Shown: positions 51,747-61,206, counted from the first letter of the stretch. The stretch is 64,000 bases of DNA from Alphaproteobacteria bacterium (GCA_028277405.1 JANQGH010000100.1:310001-374000); one strand, 5' to 3'. Numbers and translations: made by a program. The notes: generated by a model from the letters alone, not told the origin.

Positions 51747-52772
51747 ATGCTGAAACCCGTTCTTATCGCCGGCGCGGCTGCCTTGGCCCTGTCGGCCACC
51801 GGCGCCGCCTTTGCGCAGGACCCCGTGGCCCTGGTCATCGCCCAGGGTGGCCTTGGTGACCAGTCGTACAACGACCTGGCGCATCAAGGCTTCATGGCGG
51901 CCACGGAGGAAACCGGCGTCGAAGGGCGCGTCTTGGAAAGCCGGGACGTGGTCGCCCAGGGTGAGCAGATTTTGCGCCGGGCCGCGGAAAGCGATTTCGG
52001 CCTGGTCGTCGATCTGGAATACGCCCATGGCGAGGTGATGGAGGCCGTGGCGCCGGACTATCCGGACACGGAATTCGTTGTCCTGAACCAGGTGCGCGAG
52101 GGCGACAACATCACCTCGGTGCTGTTTTCGGAACATGAAGGCTCGTACCTGGCCGGCGCCTTGGCCGCCATGGTGACGACCAACACCGACATTCCGGGCA
52201 TCAATGAAGACGCGAATATCGGCGTGATCGGCGGCACCCGGTCGGTCGGGATCGACAAGTTTCTGGTCGGCTTCGTCCAGGGCGCGCGCGAGATCAACCC
52301 GGACGTCCAGGTTCAGGTCGCCTACGCCAACACGTTCGGCGATCCGGCGACCGGCCAGCAAATGGCCGAGGCCATGTTCGAGAATGGTGCTGACATCGTC
52401 TATCAGGTCGCCGGCGGCACCGGCTTGGGCGTCATCCAGGCGGCCGAGGCGGCCGGGCATTACGCCATCGGCGTCGACACCGATCAGGACGGCTTGGCCC
52501 CGGGTCATGTGCTGACCAGTATGATCAAGCGGGTCGATGTCGCGGTCGCCGATGTGGTCGAGGCGTACGCGGGTGGTTCGCTGGAAGGCGGCCAGGTGCG
52601 CAACTATTCGCTGGCGGACAATGGCGTGGGCCTGTCGGAGATGATCCACACCCGCGACCTGTTGCCGGCGGACTATCTGGCGAGGATCGACGAGTTGCGT
52701 GACGGCATCATCGCCGGCGACATCGTGGTGGTGAACGTGATCGAGGACGGCTATCCCGACTTCTTCCAATAG
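51747..52772 (+). CDS. BMP-family ABC importer substrate-binding protein
   Basis: 341-residue binding protein of the Bmp/PnrA family, which usually binds purine nucleosides. A signal peptide (1-23, AFA-Q) precedes VALVIAQGGLGDQSYNDLAHQGF, the family start, and IGVIGGTRSVGIDKFLVGF. GGGAGG lies 6 nt before the ATG. It is followed by a two-domain ATPase and two BPD_transp_2 permeases, the standard nucleoside importer set. Confidence 0.9.
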   Translation: MLKPVLIAGAAALALSATGAAFAQDPVALVIAQGGLGDQSYNDLAHQGFMAATEETGVEGRVLESRDVVAQGEQILRRAAESDFGLVVDLEYAHGEVMEAVAPDYPDTEFVVLNQVREGDNITSVLFSEHEGSYLAGALAAMVTTNTDIPGINEDANIGVIGGTRSVGIDKFLVGFVQGAREINPDVQVQVAYANTFGDPATGQQMAEAMFENGADIVYQVAGGTGLGVIQAAEAAGHYAIGVDTDQDGLAPGHVLTSMIKRVDVAVADVVEAYAGGSLEGGQVRNYSLADNGVGLSEMIHTRDLLPADYLARIDELRDGIIAGDIVVVNVIEDGYPDFFQ

Positions 52773-52807
52773 GTGGTGATGCGTTCCTCGTTGCCCCGGG
52801 GCGGCCG

Positions 52808-54334
52808 ATGCCAGAGGTAGACAGCCCGACCACGCGGCTGGGTGCCGATGGCATCAGCCGCCGGTTCGGGTCCGTCGTCGCGAATGACGGTATCGACCTG
52901 GCGGTGCGGACCGGCGAGATCCACGCCATCGTTGGCCAGAACGGTGCGGGTAAATCGACCCTGATGCGCATCTTTCAGGGGCTGGACCAGCCGGACGCGG
53001 GACGGGTGATCGTCGACGGCCGGCCGGTTCGGTTTCGCGGGCCGGCCGACGCGCTGGCCCACGGCATCGGCATGGTGCACCAGGAATTCATGCTGGCCGA
53101 CGCGCTGACCTTGGCGGAAAACCTGATCCTGGGCGCCGAGCCGGGGCGGTGGGGCATCATCGATCGACGCGCGGCGCTTGACCGGGCCCGGCAGCTTGCC
53201 GACCAGGCCGGCGTCGATCTCGATTGGCATCAACTCGCCGGTGACGCCTCGGTCCCCGACCGCCAGATCGTCGAGATCCTGCGCCTGCTCTATCGCGGGG
53301 CCGACACGCTGATCCTGGATGAGCCCACGGCGGTGCTGGCGCCGAGCCAGGTGGACCGCCTGTTCGGCCTGTTGCGGGCGCTGCGCCAGGACGGCCACAC
53401 CATTCTTTTCATCAGCCACAAGCTGCGCGAGGTGATGGCCCTGGCCGACCGGGTCACGGTGCTGCGGCAAGGTCGGGTGATCACGACAATCGATGTCGGC
53501 AGCATCGACCAGGACGCCCTTGCCCAGCTGGTCGTCGGTGAAACGGTCGAACCGCCGCAGCGGACGGCCTGCGATGTCGGCGACGTGATCTTGGACGTCG
53601 CCGGCTTGTCCGTTGCCGGCCTCGGTGACCGGCCCGCGCTCGACCAGGTCACGTTCTCGGTGAAGGCCGGCGAGATCCTCGGCATCGCTGGCGTGGCGGG
53701 CAACGGGCAGGAGGCGCTGATCGCCAGCCTGATTGGGCTGGCCCGCCCAAGTGCTGGTCGCATGACGGTGCACGATGAAGACCTGGCTGGCTTGAGCGTC
53801 GCGGACCATCGGGCGGCTGGGATCGGCTATGTCAGTGCCGATCGCGCGGGCGAGGGATTGTGCCGCCAGGCCACGTTGACCGAAAATGCTATCGCGGGCG
53901 AGCAACGTCCCCTGGCGGCGGAAGCCAGAGGCTGGTTGATGCCCGGCCGTTGCAAGCAGCGCGCGCAGACGATCATCGACCGGTATCAGGTCGTCCATGG
54001 CGGTCTTGGCCGGCCCGTTGCAGAACTGTCCGGCGGCAATCAGCAGCGGTTGTTGATCGGGCGCGAAATCGACCGCTCGCCGTCACTGCTGCTGATCGCC
54101 CAGCCGACACGCGGCGTTGATCTGAAAGGCATCGCCGCCATTCATCGGGAACTGCTGGCCTATCGGCAGCGCGGCGGCGCGATCGTCATGGTGTCGGAGG
54201 AGCTGGACGAGCTGATCGCCCTGTCCGACCGCATCCTCGTGCTCTGCGGCGGCCGGGCGATGGGCATCGTAGACCGCGAGGATGCCTCGACCGAGACGTT
54301 GGCACCGCTGATGGTCGGCGCGGCGGCCGCATGA
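52808..54334 (+). CDS. Two-domain ABC ATPase of the nucleoside importer (RbsA/NupA-like)
   Basis: 508 residues, two nucleotide-binding domains. Domain 1 has Walker A GQNGAGKST and Walker B TLILDEPTAVL, with a degenerate signature (SVPDRQIVEI). Domain 2 has an altered P-loop (GVAGNGQEA), intact LSGGNQQRLLIGREI and Walker B LLLIAQPTRGVD, the usual asymmetry of this family. It overlaps the first permease (ATGA). Confidence 0.93.
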   Translation: MPEVDSPTTRLGADGISRRFGSVVANDGIDLAVRTGEIHAIVGQNGAGKSTLMRIFQGLDQPDAGRVIVDGRPVRFRGPADALAHGIGMVHQEFMLADALTLAENLILGAEPGRWGIIDRRAALDRARQLADQAGVDLDWHQLAGDASVPDRQIVEILRLLYRGADTLILDEPTAVLAPSQVDRLFGLLRALRQDGHTILFISHKLREVMALADRVTVLRQGRVITTIDVGSIDQDALAQLVVGETVEPPQRTACDVGDVILDVAGLSVAGLGDRPALDQVTFSVKAGEILGIAGVAGNGQEALIASLIGLARPSAGRMTVHDEDLAGLSVADHRAAGIGYVSADRAGEGLCRQATLTENAIAGEQRPLAAEARGWLMPGRCKQRAQTIIDRYQVVHGGLGRPVAELSGGNQQRLLIGREIDRSPSLLLIAQPTRGVDLKGIAAIHRELLAYRQRGGAIVMVSEELDELIALSDRILVLCGGRAMGIVDREDASTETLAPLMVGAAAA

Positions 54335-55383
54335 GCGACGCCGTGCCGCGCGCCCTGGAAGACGGGCTCCGCCTGGCGATGCCGTTCGTGGCGGCCCTGC
54401 TGGTCGGCTCCATTCTGCTGGCCATCACCGGTCGTGATCCCTTTTCGACCTATGCCGAACTGTTCAACGAGGCCCTGGGCGGCCAGAGCAGGATCGCTGC
54501 CACGCTGACCGCGGCGACACCGTTGATCTTCACCGGCCTCGCGACCGCCATCGCCTTTCGGGCCGGCGTGTTCAATGTCGGTGTCGAGGGCAGCTTCTAC
54601 CTGGGCGGGTTGGCCGCCGCCTGGGTTGGCTTCGCCTGGATCGGCCTTGGTGGAACGCTGCAGATGCTGGCCGCGCTCGGCTTCGGGGCCTTGGTCGGCG
54701 GCCTGTGGATGCTGCTGCCCGGGTGGTTGCGCGCCCGGATGGACGTCGACGAGGTCGTCACCACGTTGATGCTGAACTTCATCGCCATCGGCATCGCCCT
54801 GTGGCTGGTGAACGGACCGCTGTTGGCCGCCGGTTCCGCCAACTCCGCCACGCCGATGGTGCTGGCGGAGGCCCGCCTGCCGCGCCTGATCCCGCCATCG
54901 ACGTTGAATGCCGGCTTCCTGATCGGGCTGGCGGCCTTGGTCGTCTATGGGGTCTGGCTGCGCCTGCGGGTTGGGGGGTTTGAAAACCGTCTGGTCGGCC
55001 TGAACCCGCGCTTTGCCCGGTCCGTCGGCATCAGCGTGTCGTCCGTCATCCTGCTCGCCATCGTCCTTTCGGGTGTGATTGGCGGGCTGGGCGGCGCCAC
55101 CCATGCGCTGGGCGTGGTCGGCCGGTTCTCGGAAGGGTTTTCGCCCGGCTACGGCTTCACCGGCATCGCCGTCGCACTGCTGGGCCGCAATCGGCCCGTC
55201 GGCATTCTGATCGGCGCGTTGATCTTTGGGGCGCTGACCTCGGCCGGCACAACCGTACAGCTCTTCGCCGACATCCCGCTCGATCTCGTCCAGGTGCTGG
55301 AGGGCACGGTGATGATGCTGGCGGTGGTCGAGGCCGTGCGCTGGGCCCGGCGGCGTCGTGCTGTGCGGGCGGTGGCGCCGTGA
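54331..55383 (+). CDS. Nucleoside ABC importer permease 1 (BPD_transp_2)
   Basis: 350-residue permease with about nine hydrophobic segments and blocks ATPLIFTGLATAIAFRAGVFNVGVEG and GFTGIAVALLGRNRP typical of the BPD_transp_2 family. Start overlaps the ATPase stop. A short acidic-basic N-terminus is followed by the first helix near residue 15. Confidence 0.92.
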   Translation: MSDAVPRALEDGLRLAMPFVAALLVGSILLAITGRDPFSTYAELFNEALGGQSRIAATLTAATPLIFTGLATAIAFRAGVFNVGVEGSFYLGGLAAAWVGFAWIGLGGTLQMLAALGFGALVGGLWMLLPGWLRARMDVDEVVTTLMLNFIAIGIALWLVNGPLLAAGSANSATPMVLAEARLPRLIPPSTLNAGFLIGLAALVVYGVWLRLRVGGFENRLVGLNPRFARSVGISVSSVILLAIVLSGVIGGLGGATHALGVVGRFSEGFSPGYGFTGIAVALLGRNRPVGILIGALIFGALTSAGTTVQLFADIPLDLVQVLEGTVMMLAVVEAVRWARRRRAVRAVAP

Positions 55384-56279
55384 TGCTCGACAACGTTCTG
55401 CACGCGGCCATCTTGGCGACCACGCCGATCCTGCTGGCCGCGCTCGGCGGGCTGATCAACCGGCAGGCGGGCATCGTGAATATCGGCCTTGAGGCCATGA
55501 TGCTGTCCGGCGCCCTGGCCGCGCTGATCGCTGCCCATGTCAGCGGGTCGTGGGAAGTCGGACTTCTGGCGGCGGCAGTGGCCGGGCTGATCAGCGCCGC
55601 GCCGCTGTCGATCCTGGTCACCCGGTTCGGCGCCAACGAGATCGTCGCCGGCCTCGGCCTCAACGTCCTGATTGCCGGCCTGATCGGCTATCTCTTGTCC
55701 GACTTCTATGGCGTTAGCGGCACGCTACGCCTGATGCCGGTGCCGACATTGCCGCGCATCGACCTGCCCTTCATCGCGGGCGTCCCCGTCCTGGGCGCCA
55801 TCCTGTCCGGCAAGGATGTGCTGACCTGGGCCGCCTGGATTCTCGTGCCGCTCACGGCCTTGCTGCTGACCAGAACCCGGATCGGGCTGCGCCTGCGCGC
55901 CTGCGGCTCGTCGCCCGCGACCGCCAACTCGGTCGGCCTGTCGGTGCCCAATCTGCGCGACGGCGCAACTTTGGCCGCCGGCGCGCTGGCTGGCCTCGGC
56001 GGGGCTGCGCTGTCCCTAGGCCTGGTCGGGCTGTTCAGCGAGGGTCTGACCGGCGGGCGCGGCTTCATCGCGCTCGCGGCCTTCTATTTCGGTCGCAACC
56101 GACCCTGGCCGACCGCGTTCGCCTGCATTCTGTTCGGCTTCTTCGATGCGGCCCAGATCCGGCTGCAAGGCGGCGGATTGCCGCCTGAGCTGGTGCAAGT
56201 GCTGCCCTATGCCGTTGTCATTTTGGCGCTGACGCTGGCCTCCTGGCGGCGTCGGCGCGGACCATCGCCGGAACCGTGA
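55383..56279 (+). CDS. Nucleoside ABC importer permease 2 (BPD_transp_2)
   Basis: 298-residue partner permease. TPILLAALGGLINRQAGIVNIGLEAMMLSGALAA-type start (seen as INRQAGIVNIGLEAMM) and FIALAAFYFGRNRP match the family. ATG overlaps the preceding TGA (TGATG). The pair with 54331-55383 forms the heterodimeric membrane channel. Confidence 0.92.
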   Translation: MLDNVLHAAILATTPILLAALGGLINRQAGIVNIGLEAMMLSGALAALIAAHVSGSWEVGLLAAAVAGLISAAPLSILVTRFGANEIVAGLGLNVLIAGLIGYLLSDFYGVSGTLRLMPVPTLPRIDLPFIAGVPVLGAILSGKDVLTWAAWILVPLTALLLTRTRIGLRLRACGSSPATANSVGLSVPNLRDGATLAAGALAGLGGAALSLGLVGLFSEGLTGGRGFIALAAFYFGRNRPWPTAFACILFGFFDAAQIRLQGGGLPPELVQVLPYAVVILALTLASWRRRRGPSPEP

Positions 56280-56290
56280 TCGGGGTGCCC

Positions 56291-56866
56291 ATGGCCGATA
56301 CCCAAAACCATTCGCCCACCACCGCCCTCGTGCTGGTCGACGTCATCAAGACATTCTTCCGGCCGGGTGCCGCGCTCTATTACGACCATGTGGGGGACGT
56401 GCTGCCGGCGCTGGGCCGCCTGCTGGATACCGCGCGCGCGTCGGGGGCTTTCATTGTCCACGCCGCCGAGCGCCACCAGCGGGGGCTGGTGGACTTCGAG
56501 CATCAGAAAATCCCGCCGCACTGCATGACCGACGATCCGGACAGCGACTTCTTCGATCGGTTCCGCCCCGAGGGGCCGCGCGAGGTGCTGGTGCCCAAGC
56601 GCCGCTACAGCGCCTTTTTCGCCACCGATCTGGCCCTGCTTTTGCGCGAGCACGGGGTCGAGCGGGTCGTGGTCGCCGGTGTGAAGACCAATGTCTGCAT
56701 CCGCGCGACCATCCAGGACGGCTTCGCGCACGGCTTTCGCATGCTGCTGCCGCGCGACGCGACGAACTCCAACCGGCCGCATCTGGCAGAGGCGAGCCTG
56801 GAAGACATCGACCGCTATTTCGGCTGGGTCGTCGATTTGGATACGGCGTTGGAGGCGCTGTCGTGA
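56291..56866 (+). CDS. Isochorismatase-like cysteine hydrolase
   Basis: 191-residue hydrolase with the catalytic triad D17 (LVLVDV), K103 (VPKRRYSAF) and C136 (GVKTNVCIRATI). Relatives hydrolyse nicotinamide, ureidoacrylate, N-carbamoylsarcosine and similar amides. The operon context suggests a nucleobase-derived amide, but that is inference. A GTG at 56276 overlapping the permease stop is an alternative start. Confidence 0.87.
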   Translation: MADTQNHSPTTALVLVDVIKTFFRPGAALYYDHVGDVLPALGRLLDTARASGAFIVHAAERHQRGLVDFEHQKIPPHCMTDDPDSDFFDRFRPEGPREVLVPKRRYSAFFATDLALLLREHGVERVVVAGVKTNVCIRATIQDGFAHGFRMLLPRDATNSNRPHLAEASLEDIDRYFGWVVDLDTALEALS

Positions 56867-57762
56867 TCGTCGCGATCATCGGATATGCCAGCATCGACCA
56901 TGCGGTGCGAACGGCGGAGGCGCCGGTGCCGGATCGGACCGTGCGCATCACCAGCCGGCCGGCCGACGGCTGGGGCCGCGCCGGTGGATCGCCGGCCTAT
57001 GTCTGCCGGGCGCTGGTCGCCGAGGGCGTTGCCGCGCCACGGGCGATAAGCTGGGTCGGCGACGACACGGCGGGCGAGGCCTATCGCCGTGGTCTTACGG
57101 CGGACGGTGTCGACACGGCGGGCATTGCCGCGATCGCCGGCGCGCGAACGCCGCTGAGCATCCTGGCCTATGCGGAGGCCGGCGGCTGCGCCTGCCTGTA
57201 CGACCCGGGGATGCCGCCGCAGGGCCTGACGGAGGCCCAGACGGACCTTGTCGCCGTATCCGATTGGCTGGTTGTTACGGTCGGCCCTACACGGGCGCTT
57301 CTCGAAGCGCTTGAGCGCGTTCCGCCGGACACGCGGGTCGCCTGGCTGGTGAAGGCCGACCCCGAAGCGTTCACGCCGGACCTGCGAAAACGTCTGGCGG
57401 CGCGGGCCATGCTGGTTACCCACAGCGCGGCGGAATGGGATTTCGTTGAGGAAGTCTTGGCGCATCCTTCCGGCCAGTCCGAACGGCTGGTCGTCGAAAC
57501 CAGGGGTGCCGAAGGCTTGGCCTGGTGGCGGACCCAGATGGGCCGCGTCTTGGCGGAGGGACATCGAGCGGCGAAGCCGCACGCGGTCCAGGACCAATCC
57601 GGGGCCGGCGACACGTTGGCTGCCGGCGTGCTGGCCGGCTTGATCCAGGGCTGTTCGACGAACCAGGCGATCGATCGCGGTGTTGCCGCCGTTGATCGGT
57701 TTCTGGAACAGCGAGCAATGCGCGAACGGCCAAGCGACCGTGACACGGGGACAACAGAATGA
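56863..57762 (+). CDS. PfkB-family carbohydrate/nucleoside kinase
   Basis: 299-residue ribokinase-superfamily kinase. The GRAGGSPAYVCRAL N-terminal block and the C-terminal DQSGAGDTLAAGVLAGL, with the catalytic Asp in GAGD, are conserved. The phosphoryl acceptor may be ribose, a nucleoside or ribose-1-phosphate. GTG start overlaps the isochorismatase stop (GTGA). Confidence 0.87.
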   Translation: MIVAIIGYASIDHAVRTAEAPVPDRTVRITSRPADGWGRAGGSPAYVCRALVAEGVAAPRAISWVGDDTAGEAYRRGLTADGVDTAGIAAIAGARTPLSILAYAEAGGCACLYDPGMPPQGLTEAQTDLVAVSDWLVVTVGPTRALLEALERVPPDTRVAWLVKADPEAFTPDLRKRLAARAMLVTHSAAEWDFVEEVLAHPSGQSERLVVETRGAEGLAWWRTQMGRVLAEGHRAAKPHAVQDQSGAGDTLAAGVLAGLIQGCSTNQAIDRGVAAVDRFLEQRAMRERPSDRDTGTTE

Positions 57763-58523
57763 CGAGAGAACCGCAGGTCGACAGGGCCTGGTACATCGGC
57801 TGCACCGCCGATGAGGTGGGCGATGCCGCCATCCTGGTCGGCGACCGGGGCCGCATCGACAGGCTTGCCGAGATGCTGGAGGCGCCGACGATCCTGCCGG
57901 AGAAGCGCGGCCTTCGTACGGTTACCGGCGGCTGGCGTGGGCGCAGGATCACCGCCACCGCGTTCGGCATGGGCGCGCCCATCGCGGTGATCGTGTTGCG
58001 CGAGCTGGCAGCGCTGGGTGTCGATGTCTTCGTGCGCATCGGCACGGCCATGGTGCTGGGCCCGGCCAGGCTGGGCGACCTGCTGATCGCCGAAACCGCG
58101 CTCGCGCCCGATGGGTGCACGACGGTGTTCAGCCGGCCCGGCCATGTGGCGACGGCCGAAGCGCGGCTTACCGGTGCCTTGGCCGATGCCGCCCCGGACG
58201 ATCGGCCCATCAAGGGCGGCCAGTTTGCGAGCTACGACAGCTTTTACGGCACCATGTTTCCGCTGTTGCCGGGCGAGCGGCCGGAGGTCGCCACGGAACG
58301 AGAACGCTTGGCCGGCCTGGGCGTACTGGCCACGGATATGGAGACGGCGGCATTGCTGACCGTCGGGCACCGGATGCGCTTGGCGACCTCGAGCCTGTGC
58401 CTCGGCACGGTGGATGCCGCCTCGCAAGCCAAGCTGCCCCCGGATGCCCTGGCGGCCGGAGAGGCCGATCTGTTCCGCACAAGCCTGGACGGCATCGCTC
58501 GGTTTCTTGAGCAGAGGCCCTAA
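57759..58523 (+). CDS. Nucleoside phosphorylase (PNP/UDP family)
   Basis: 254-residue PNP_UDP_1 protein. The VGDRGRIDRLAEML phosphate-binding block, FGMGAPIAVIVLRELAALGVD and the ATDMETAALL region with the ribose-binding Glu fit the family. It would split imported nucleosides to base and (deoxy)ribose-1-phosphate. Purine or pyrimidine preference cannot be read. Start overlaps the kinase stop (ATGA). Confidence 0.88.
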   Translation: MTREPQVDRAWYIGCTADEVGDAAILVGDRGRIDRLAEMLEAPTILPEKRGLRTVTGGWRGRRITATAFGMGAPIAVIVLRELAALGVDVFVRIGTAMVLGPARLGDLLIAETALAPDGCTTVFSRPGHVATAEARLTGALADAAPDDRPIKGGQFASYDSFYGTMFPLLPGERPEVATERERLAGLGVLATDMETAALLTVGHRMRLATSSLCLGTVDAASQAKLPPDALAAGEADLFRTSLDGIARFLEQRP

Positions 58524-58535
58524 CGAAGGACGACA

Positions 58536-59306
58536 GTGCCTATGAGCATGACTGACCGCTACTTCGACAGCCTGATCGAGCGTTTAGAGACGGTGCGCGA
58601 GACGCAGCGCGACGCGCTCGACCAGGCGGCCGAGATCTGTGCCGCTGCGATCGCCGCCGATGGGCTGGTCTTCACCTTCGGCACCGGCCATGGCGCGTTC
58701 CCGGCGCTGGAGAGCTTTCCGCGCTCCGGCACGATCGTTGGGTTCCGTCCCATTCCCGAAAGCACGATGATCAGTTTCCATCGGGTTTGGGGCGACATGG
58801 GCGCGCGGCAATACCGCTTCATCCACGCGCAGGAGGGTTACGGCACGGCGATCCTGTCGTCCCATCAGCTCAAAGCCACCGACGCCATGGTGATCTACAG
58901 TCATTCCGGCATCAACGCGGTGGTCCTGGACATCGCGCTCGCGGTCAAGGATCTGGGCATGAAGCTGGTGGCCGTGACTTCCCTGCCCCATTCCTCCGCC
59001 AGCCCGGCGCGGCATTCGTCCGGCAAGCGGCTCTATGAGGTGGCCGACGTGGTGATCGACACCGGCGTGCCGAAGGCGGATGCGGCGCTTGCGGTCGAGG
59101 GCATGCGGCACCCCGTCGGCGCCAATTCGACCTCGATCACCATCGCCATAGCCCACGCGATCAACGCGCTGACCGCCGAGCGGCTGGTCGCGCGCGGTAT
59201 CGAGCCGATGGTGATGGTCAACCCCAACACCGCCGACAAGGCAATCGCCGACAAACAAAACGACGCCAATTACGCAGAGTTGTGGCGGCGGCTCAAAAAC
59301 CGCTAG
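58536..59306 (+). CDS. SIS-domain sugar isomerase-like protein
   Basis: 256-residue SIS protein. FGTGHGAFPALESF and VIYSHSGINAVVLDIALAVKDLGMKLVAVTS are the sugar-phosphate-binding SIS segments. It closes the nucleoside operon, so it may isomerise the sugar phosphate released by the phosphorylase. A GTG with AAGGA 5 nt upstream is used; an ATG two codons later is possible. Its TAG and that of the opposing gene share the same CTAG. Confidence 0.85.
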   Translation: MPMSMTDRYFDSLIERLETVRETQRDALDQAAEICAAAIAADGLVFTFGTGHGAFPALESFPRSGTIVGFRPIPESTMISFHRVWGDMGARQYRFIHAQEGYGTAILSSHQLKATDAMVIYSHSGINAVVLDIALAVKDLGMKLVAVTSLPHSSASPARHSSGKRLYEVADVVIDTGVPKADAALAVEGMRHPVGANSTSITIAIAHAINALTAERLVARGIEPMVMVNPNTADKAIADKQNDANYAELWRRLKNR

Positions 59307-60349
59307 TGGCGGGCGCTTACGGCTTCGCGGACGGCGACCGCGCCAACCCGTTGCCGCACCCTGCTTTCGTTGGCGCGCTGCATATGCCTTGGCGCCTCGC
59401 CCTTGATCATCAAGGCAATGTCGTCGACGACCATGCGTCCGATTTCGCGCCTGCCGTGATGCACCGCCGCGGCGCGATGGGCCGAGAGGATTGTGTTCGG
59501 CCAAGCGCGGATCGGGTCATCGGGCGGCACAGGCTCGGCAGGGAACACATCCAGCGCGGCACGAATTCGCTGCTGTTCGATCGCGGTTTGCAGCGCGGCG
59601 AAGTCGACCAGATGGGCGCGGCTGATTAAAACCAGCAACGCGCCCCTTGGCATAAGCGAGAGGGCGTCGCCGTCGATCAGGTGAAAGTTCTCGTCCGTCG
59701 GTGACGCAGCGATCACCAAACATCGGCTTCTGGCAACGACGTCAGTCAGCGCCATCGCCGTGACGCCCTGGCTTGCCAAAACATCGGCATCTTGCCAGGG
59801 GTCATAGACCAGAACGTCACAACCAAACGGCGCCAACAGCCTGTTGCATTCCTGCGCGATCGAACCGAAGCCAATGAACCCGACCGTCTGGCCGTAGAGC
59901 GAGAAATCGAACCGCTCATCCTCGCCAAGCCAGGTCTCGGTCCCCTGCCGGAATGCCTCGTGGCCGTCGACGATCCCCCGCGCGCCGGCGATCATGAAAC
60001 CCAGGGTCATCTCGGCCACCAATCGGCGGAAGGCCGGGGCGCAGCTCAAAACCTCGATGGCTCGGGCAAAGCAAATGTCGTAGTCGATCGAGGGCGGAAA
60101 GCTGCCCGCCACCTCCAGGCAGGCAAGCAGATTGGGCGCCCTGTCGAGATCAAGCTGATCGAAGCAGGGATCGGTCCCGATGATGAAGTTCGCGTTCGCG
60201 GCCGCGCTCTCGATAACCTCCGGCGGTACAGGCTCATCGCGCGCCCACACCAACGTGCACAGATCGCCGAGCCGTGCCAGGTCGGTCGGGTCGAAAAGCT
60301 CGTCAAGCGTGCGGAAGCTGGGGGCCAGCAGCGCGATCGGCTTGGTCAT
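59303..60349 (-). CDS. D-2-hydroxyacid dehydrogenase (NAD-binding)
   Basis: 348-residue D-isomer-specific 2-hydroxyacid dehydrogenase. The NAD-binding GFIGFGSIAQECNRLL block lies mid-protein; catalytic Arg, Glu and His are in LISRAHLVD, DVFPAEP and LSAHRAAA. The substrate, perhaps a sugar acid, is not evident. It is the last gene of the carbohydrate ABC operon, after a 39-nt spacer containing three tandem repeats. Confidence 0.85.
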   Translation of the reverse strand: MTKPIALLAPSFRTLDELFDPTDLARLGDLCTLVWARDEPVPPEVIESAAANANFIIGTDPCFDQLDLDRAPNLLACLEVAGSFPPSIDYDICFARAIEVLSCAPAFRRLVAEMTLGFMIAGARGIVDGHEAFRQGTETWLGEDERFDFSLYGQTVGFIGFGSIAQECNRLLAPFGCDVLVYDPWQDADVLASQGVTAMALTDVVARSRCLVIAASPTDENFHLIDGDALSLMPRGALLVLISRAHLVDFAALQTAIEQQRIRAALDVFPAEPVPPDDPIRAWPNTILSAHRAAAVHHGRREIGRMVVDDIALMIKGEAPRHMQRANESRVRQRVGAVAVREAVSARH

Positions 60350-60350
60350 T

Positions 60351-60394
60351 CTCTGGGCCTATTTCTTTGGGGCCTATTTCTCTGGGGCCTACTT
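60351..60394. repeat. Three tandem 14-15-nt repeats between permease and dehydrogenase
   Basis: CTCTGGGCCTATTT (60351-60364), CTTTGGGGCCTATTT (60365-60379) and CTCTGGGGCCTACTT (60380-60394). They fill the spacer between the permease stop and the dehydrogenase start, so the copies probably arose by replication slippage in the translation-initiation region. Confidence 0.75.
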
Positions 60395-61201
60395 GACGGC
60401 GCCTTGGGTCATGCCCTGCACGAAATGGCGCTGGAAGATGATGAAGATGATGATGATCGGGATCGCCATGATCATCGCGGCGGAGGTCAGGCCGCTGATA
60501 TCGCGGGTCTGGGTGCCCTGGAAGAACAGCATGCCGACCGTCAGGGTACGTAGATTGTCCTGGGTCAGGAACAACAGCCGCAGCAGCAGATCGTTCCAGC
60601 TCCACAGGAATTCCAACAGGCCCGTGGTGATGATGGCGGGGGTCGAGATCGGCAGGATGACCCGCCAGTAGACCTGGATCTCGCTGGCGCCGTCGACCCG
60701 CGCGGCGTCCCGCAGCTCCTTCGGAATCCGACGGAAATAGGCCGACATCAGGAAGATGAAGATCGGCACGGCGAGCGCAAGATCGGCCAGGATGACGCCG
60801 AGATGGGTGTTCAGGAGGCCGAGGCGCTGTTCCGTCACGTAGAGCGGCAGAATGATCGCGGTCGGCGGGATCATCAGCCCAGCCAGCAGCAGGGCGTAGA
60901 TCAGCGGCTTGCCGGGAAACTTCAGAAACGTCAGCGCGTAGGCGGCGGCCGAGGCGATGACGATCATGACCAGGGCGTCGACCGTCGAGATGATCACGCT
61001 GTTGAGGAAATACGTGTTGAAGTTCGCGTCGATCCAGGTGGTCACGAAATGCTCGAATGTCGGCGCCAGCGGCGGCACCCAGGGGGGCGACACCAGCTCC
61101 TCCGCCGGTTTCAGCGAGGTGAAAGCGGTCATCAGCAACGGCGCCAGCATCAGCAGCGAGACCAGGGTCAAGAGACCGTAGACGAGGGGCTTTCTGGACA
61201 T
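60389..61201 (-). CDS. Carbohydrate ABC importer permease (MalG-like)
   Basis: 270-residue MalG-type permease with six transmembrane helices. The EAA loop RRIPKELRDAARVDGASEIQVYWRVILPISTPAI appears with ELRDAARVDGAS and VILPISTPA. The start is the ATG at MSRKPLVYG, 5 nt after the partner permease stop. Substrate probably an oligo- or monosaccharide. Confidence 0.92.
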   Translation of the reverse strand: MSRKPLVYGLLTLVSLLMLAPLLMTAFTSLKPAEELVSPPWVPPLAPTFEHFVTTWIDANFNTYFLNSVIISTVDALVMIVIASAAAYALTFLKFPGKPLIYALLLAGLMIPPTAIILPLYVTEQRLGLLNTHLGVILADLALAVPIFIFLMSAYFRRIPKELRDAARVDGASEIQVYWRVILPISTPAIITTGLLEFLWSWNDLLLRLLFLTQDNLRTLTVGMLFFQGTQTRDISGLTSAAMIMAIPIIIIFIIFQRHFVQGMTQGAVK

Positions 61202-61206
61202 GGGCC

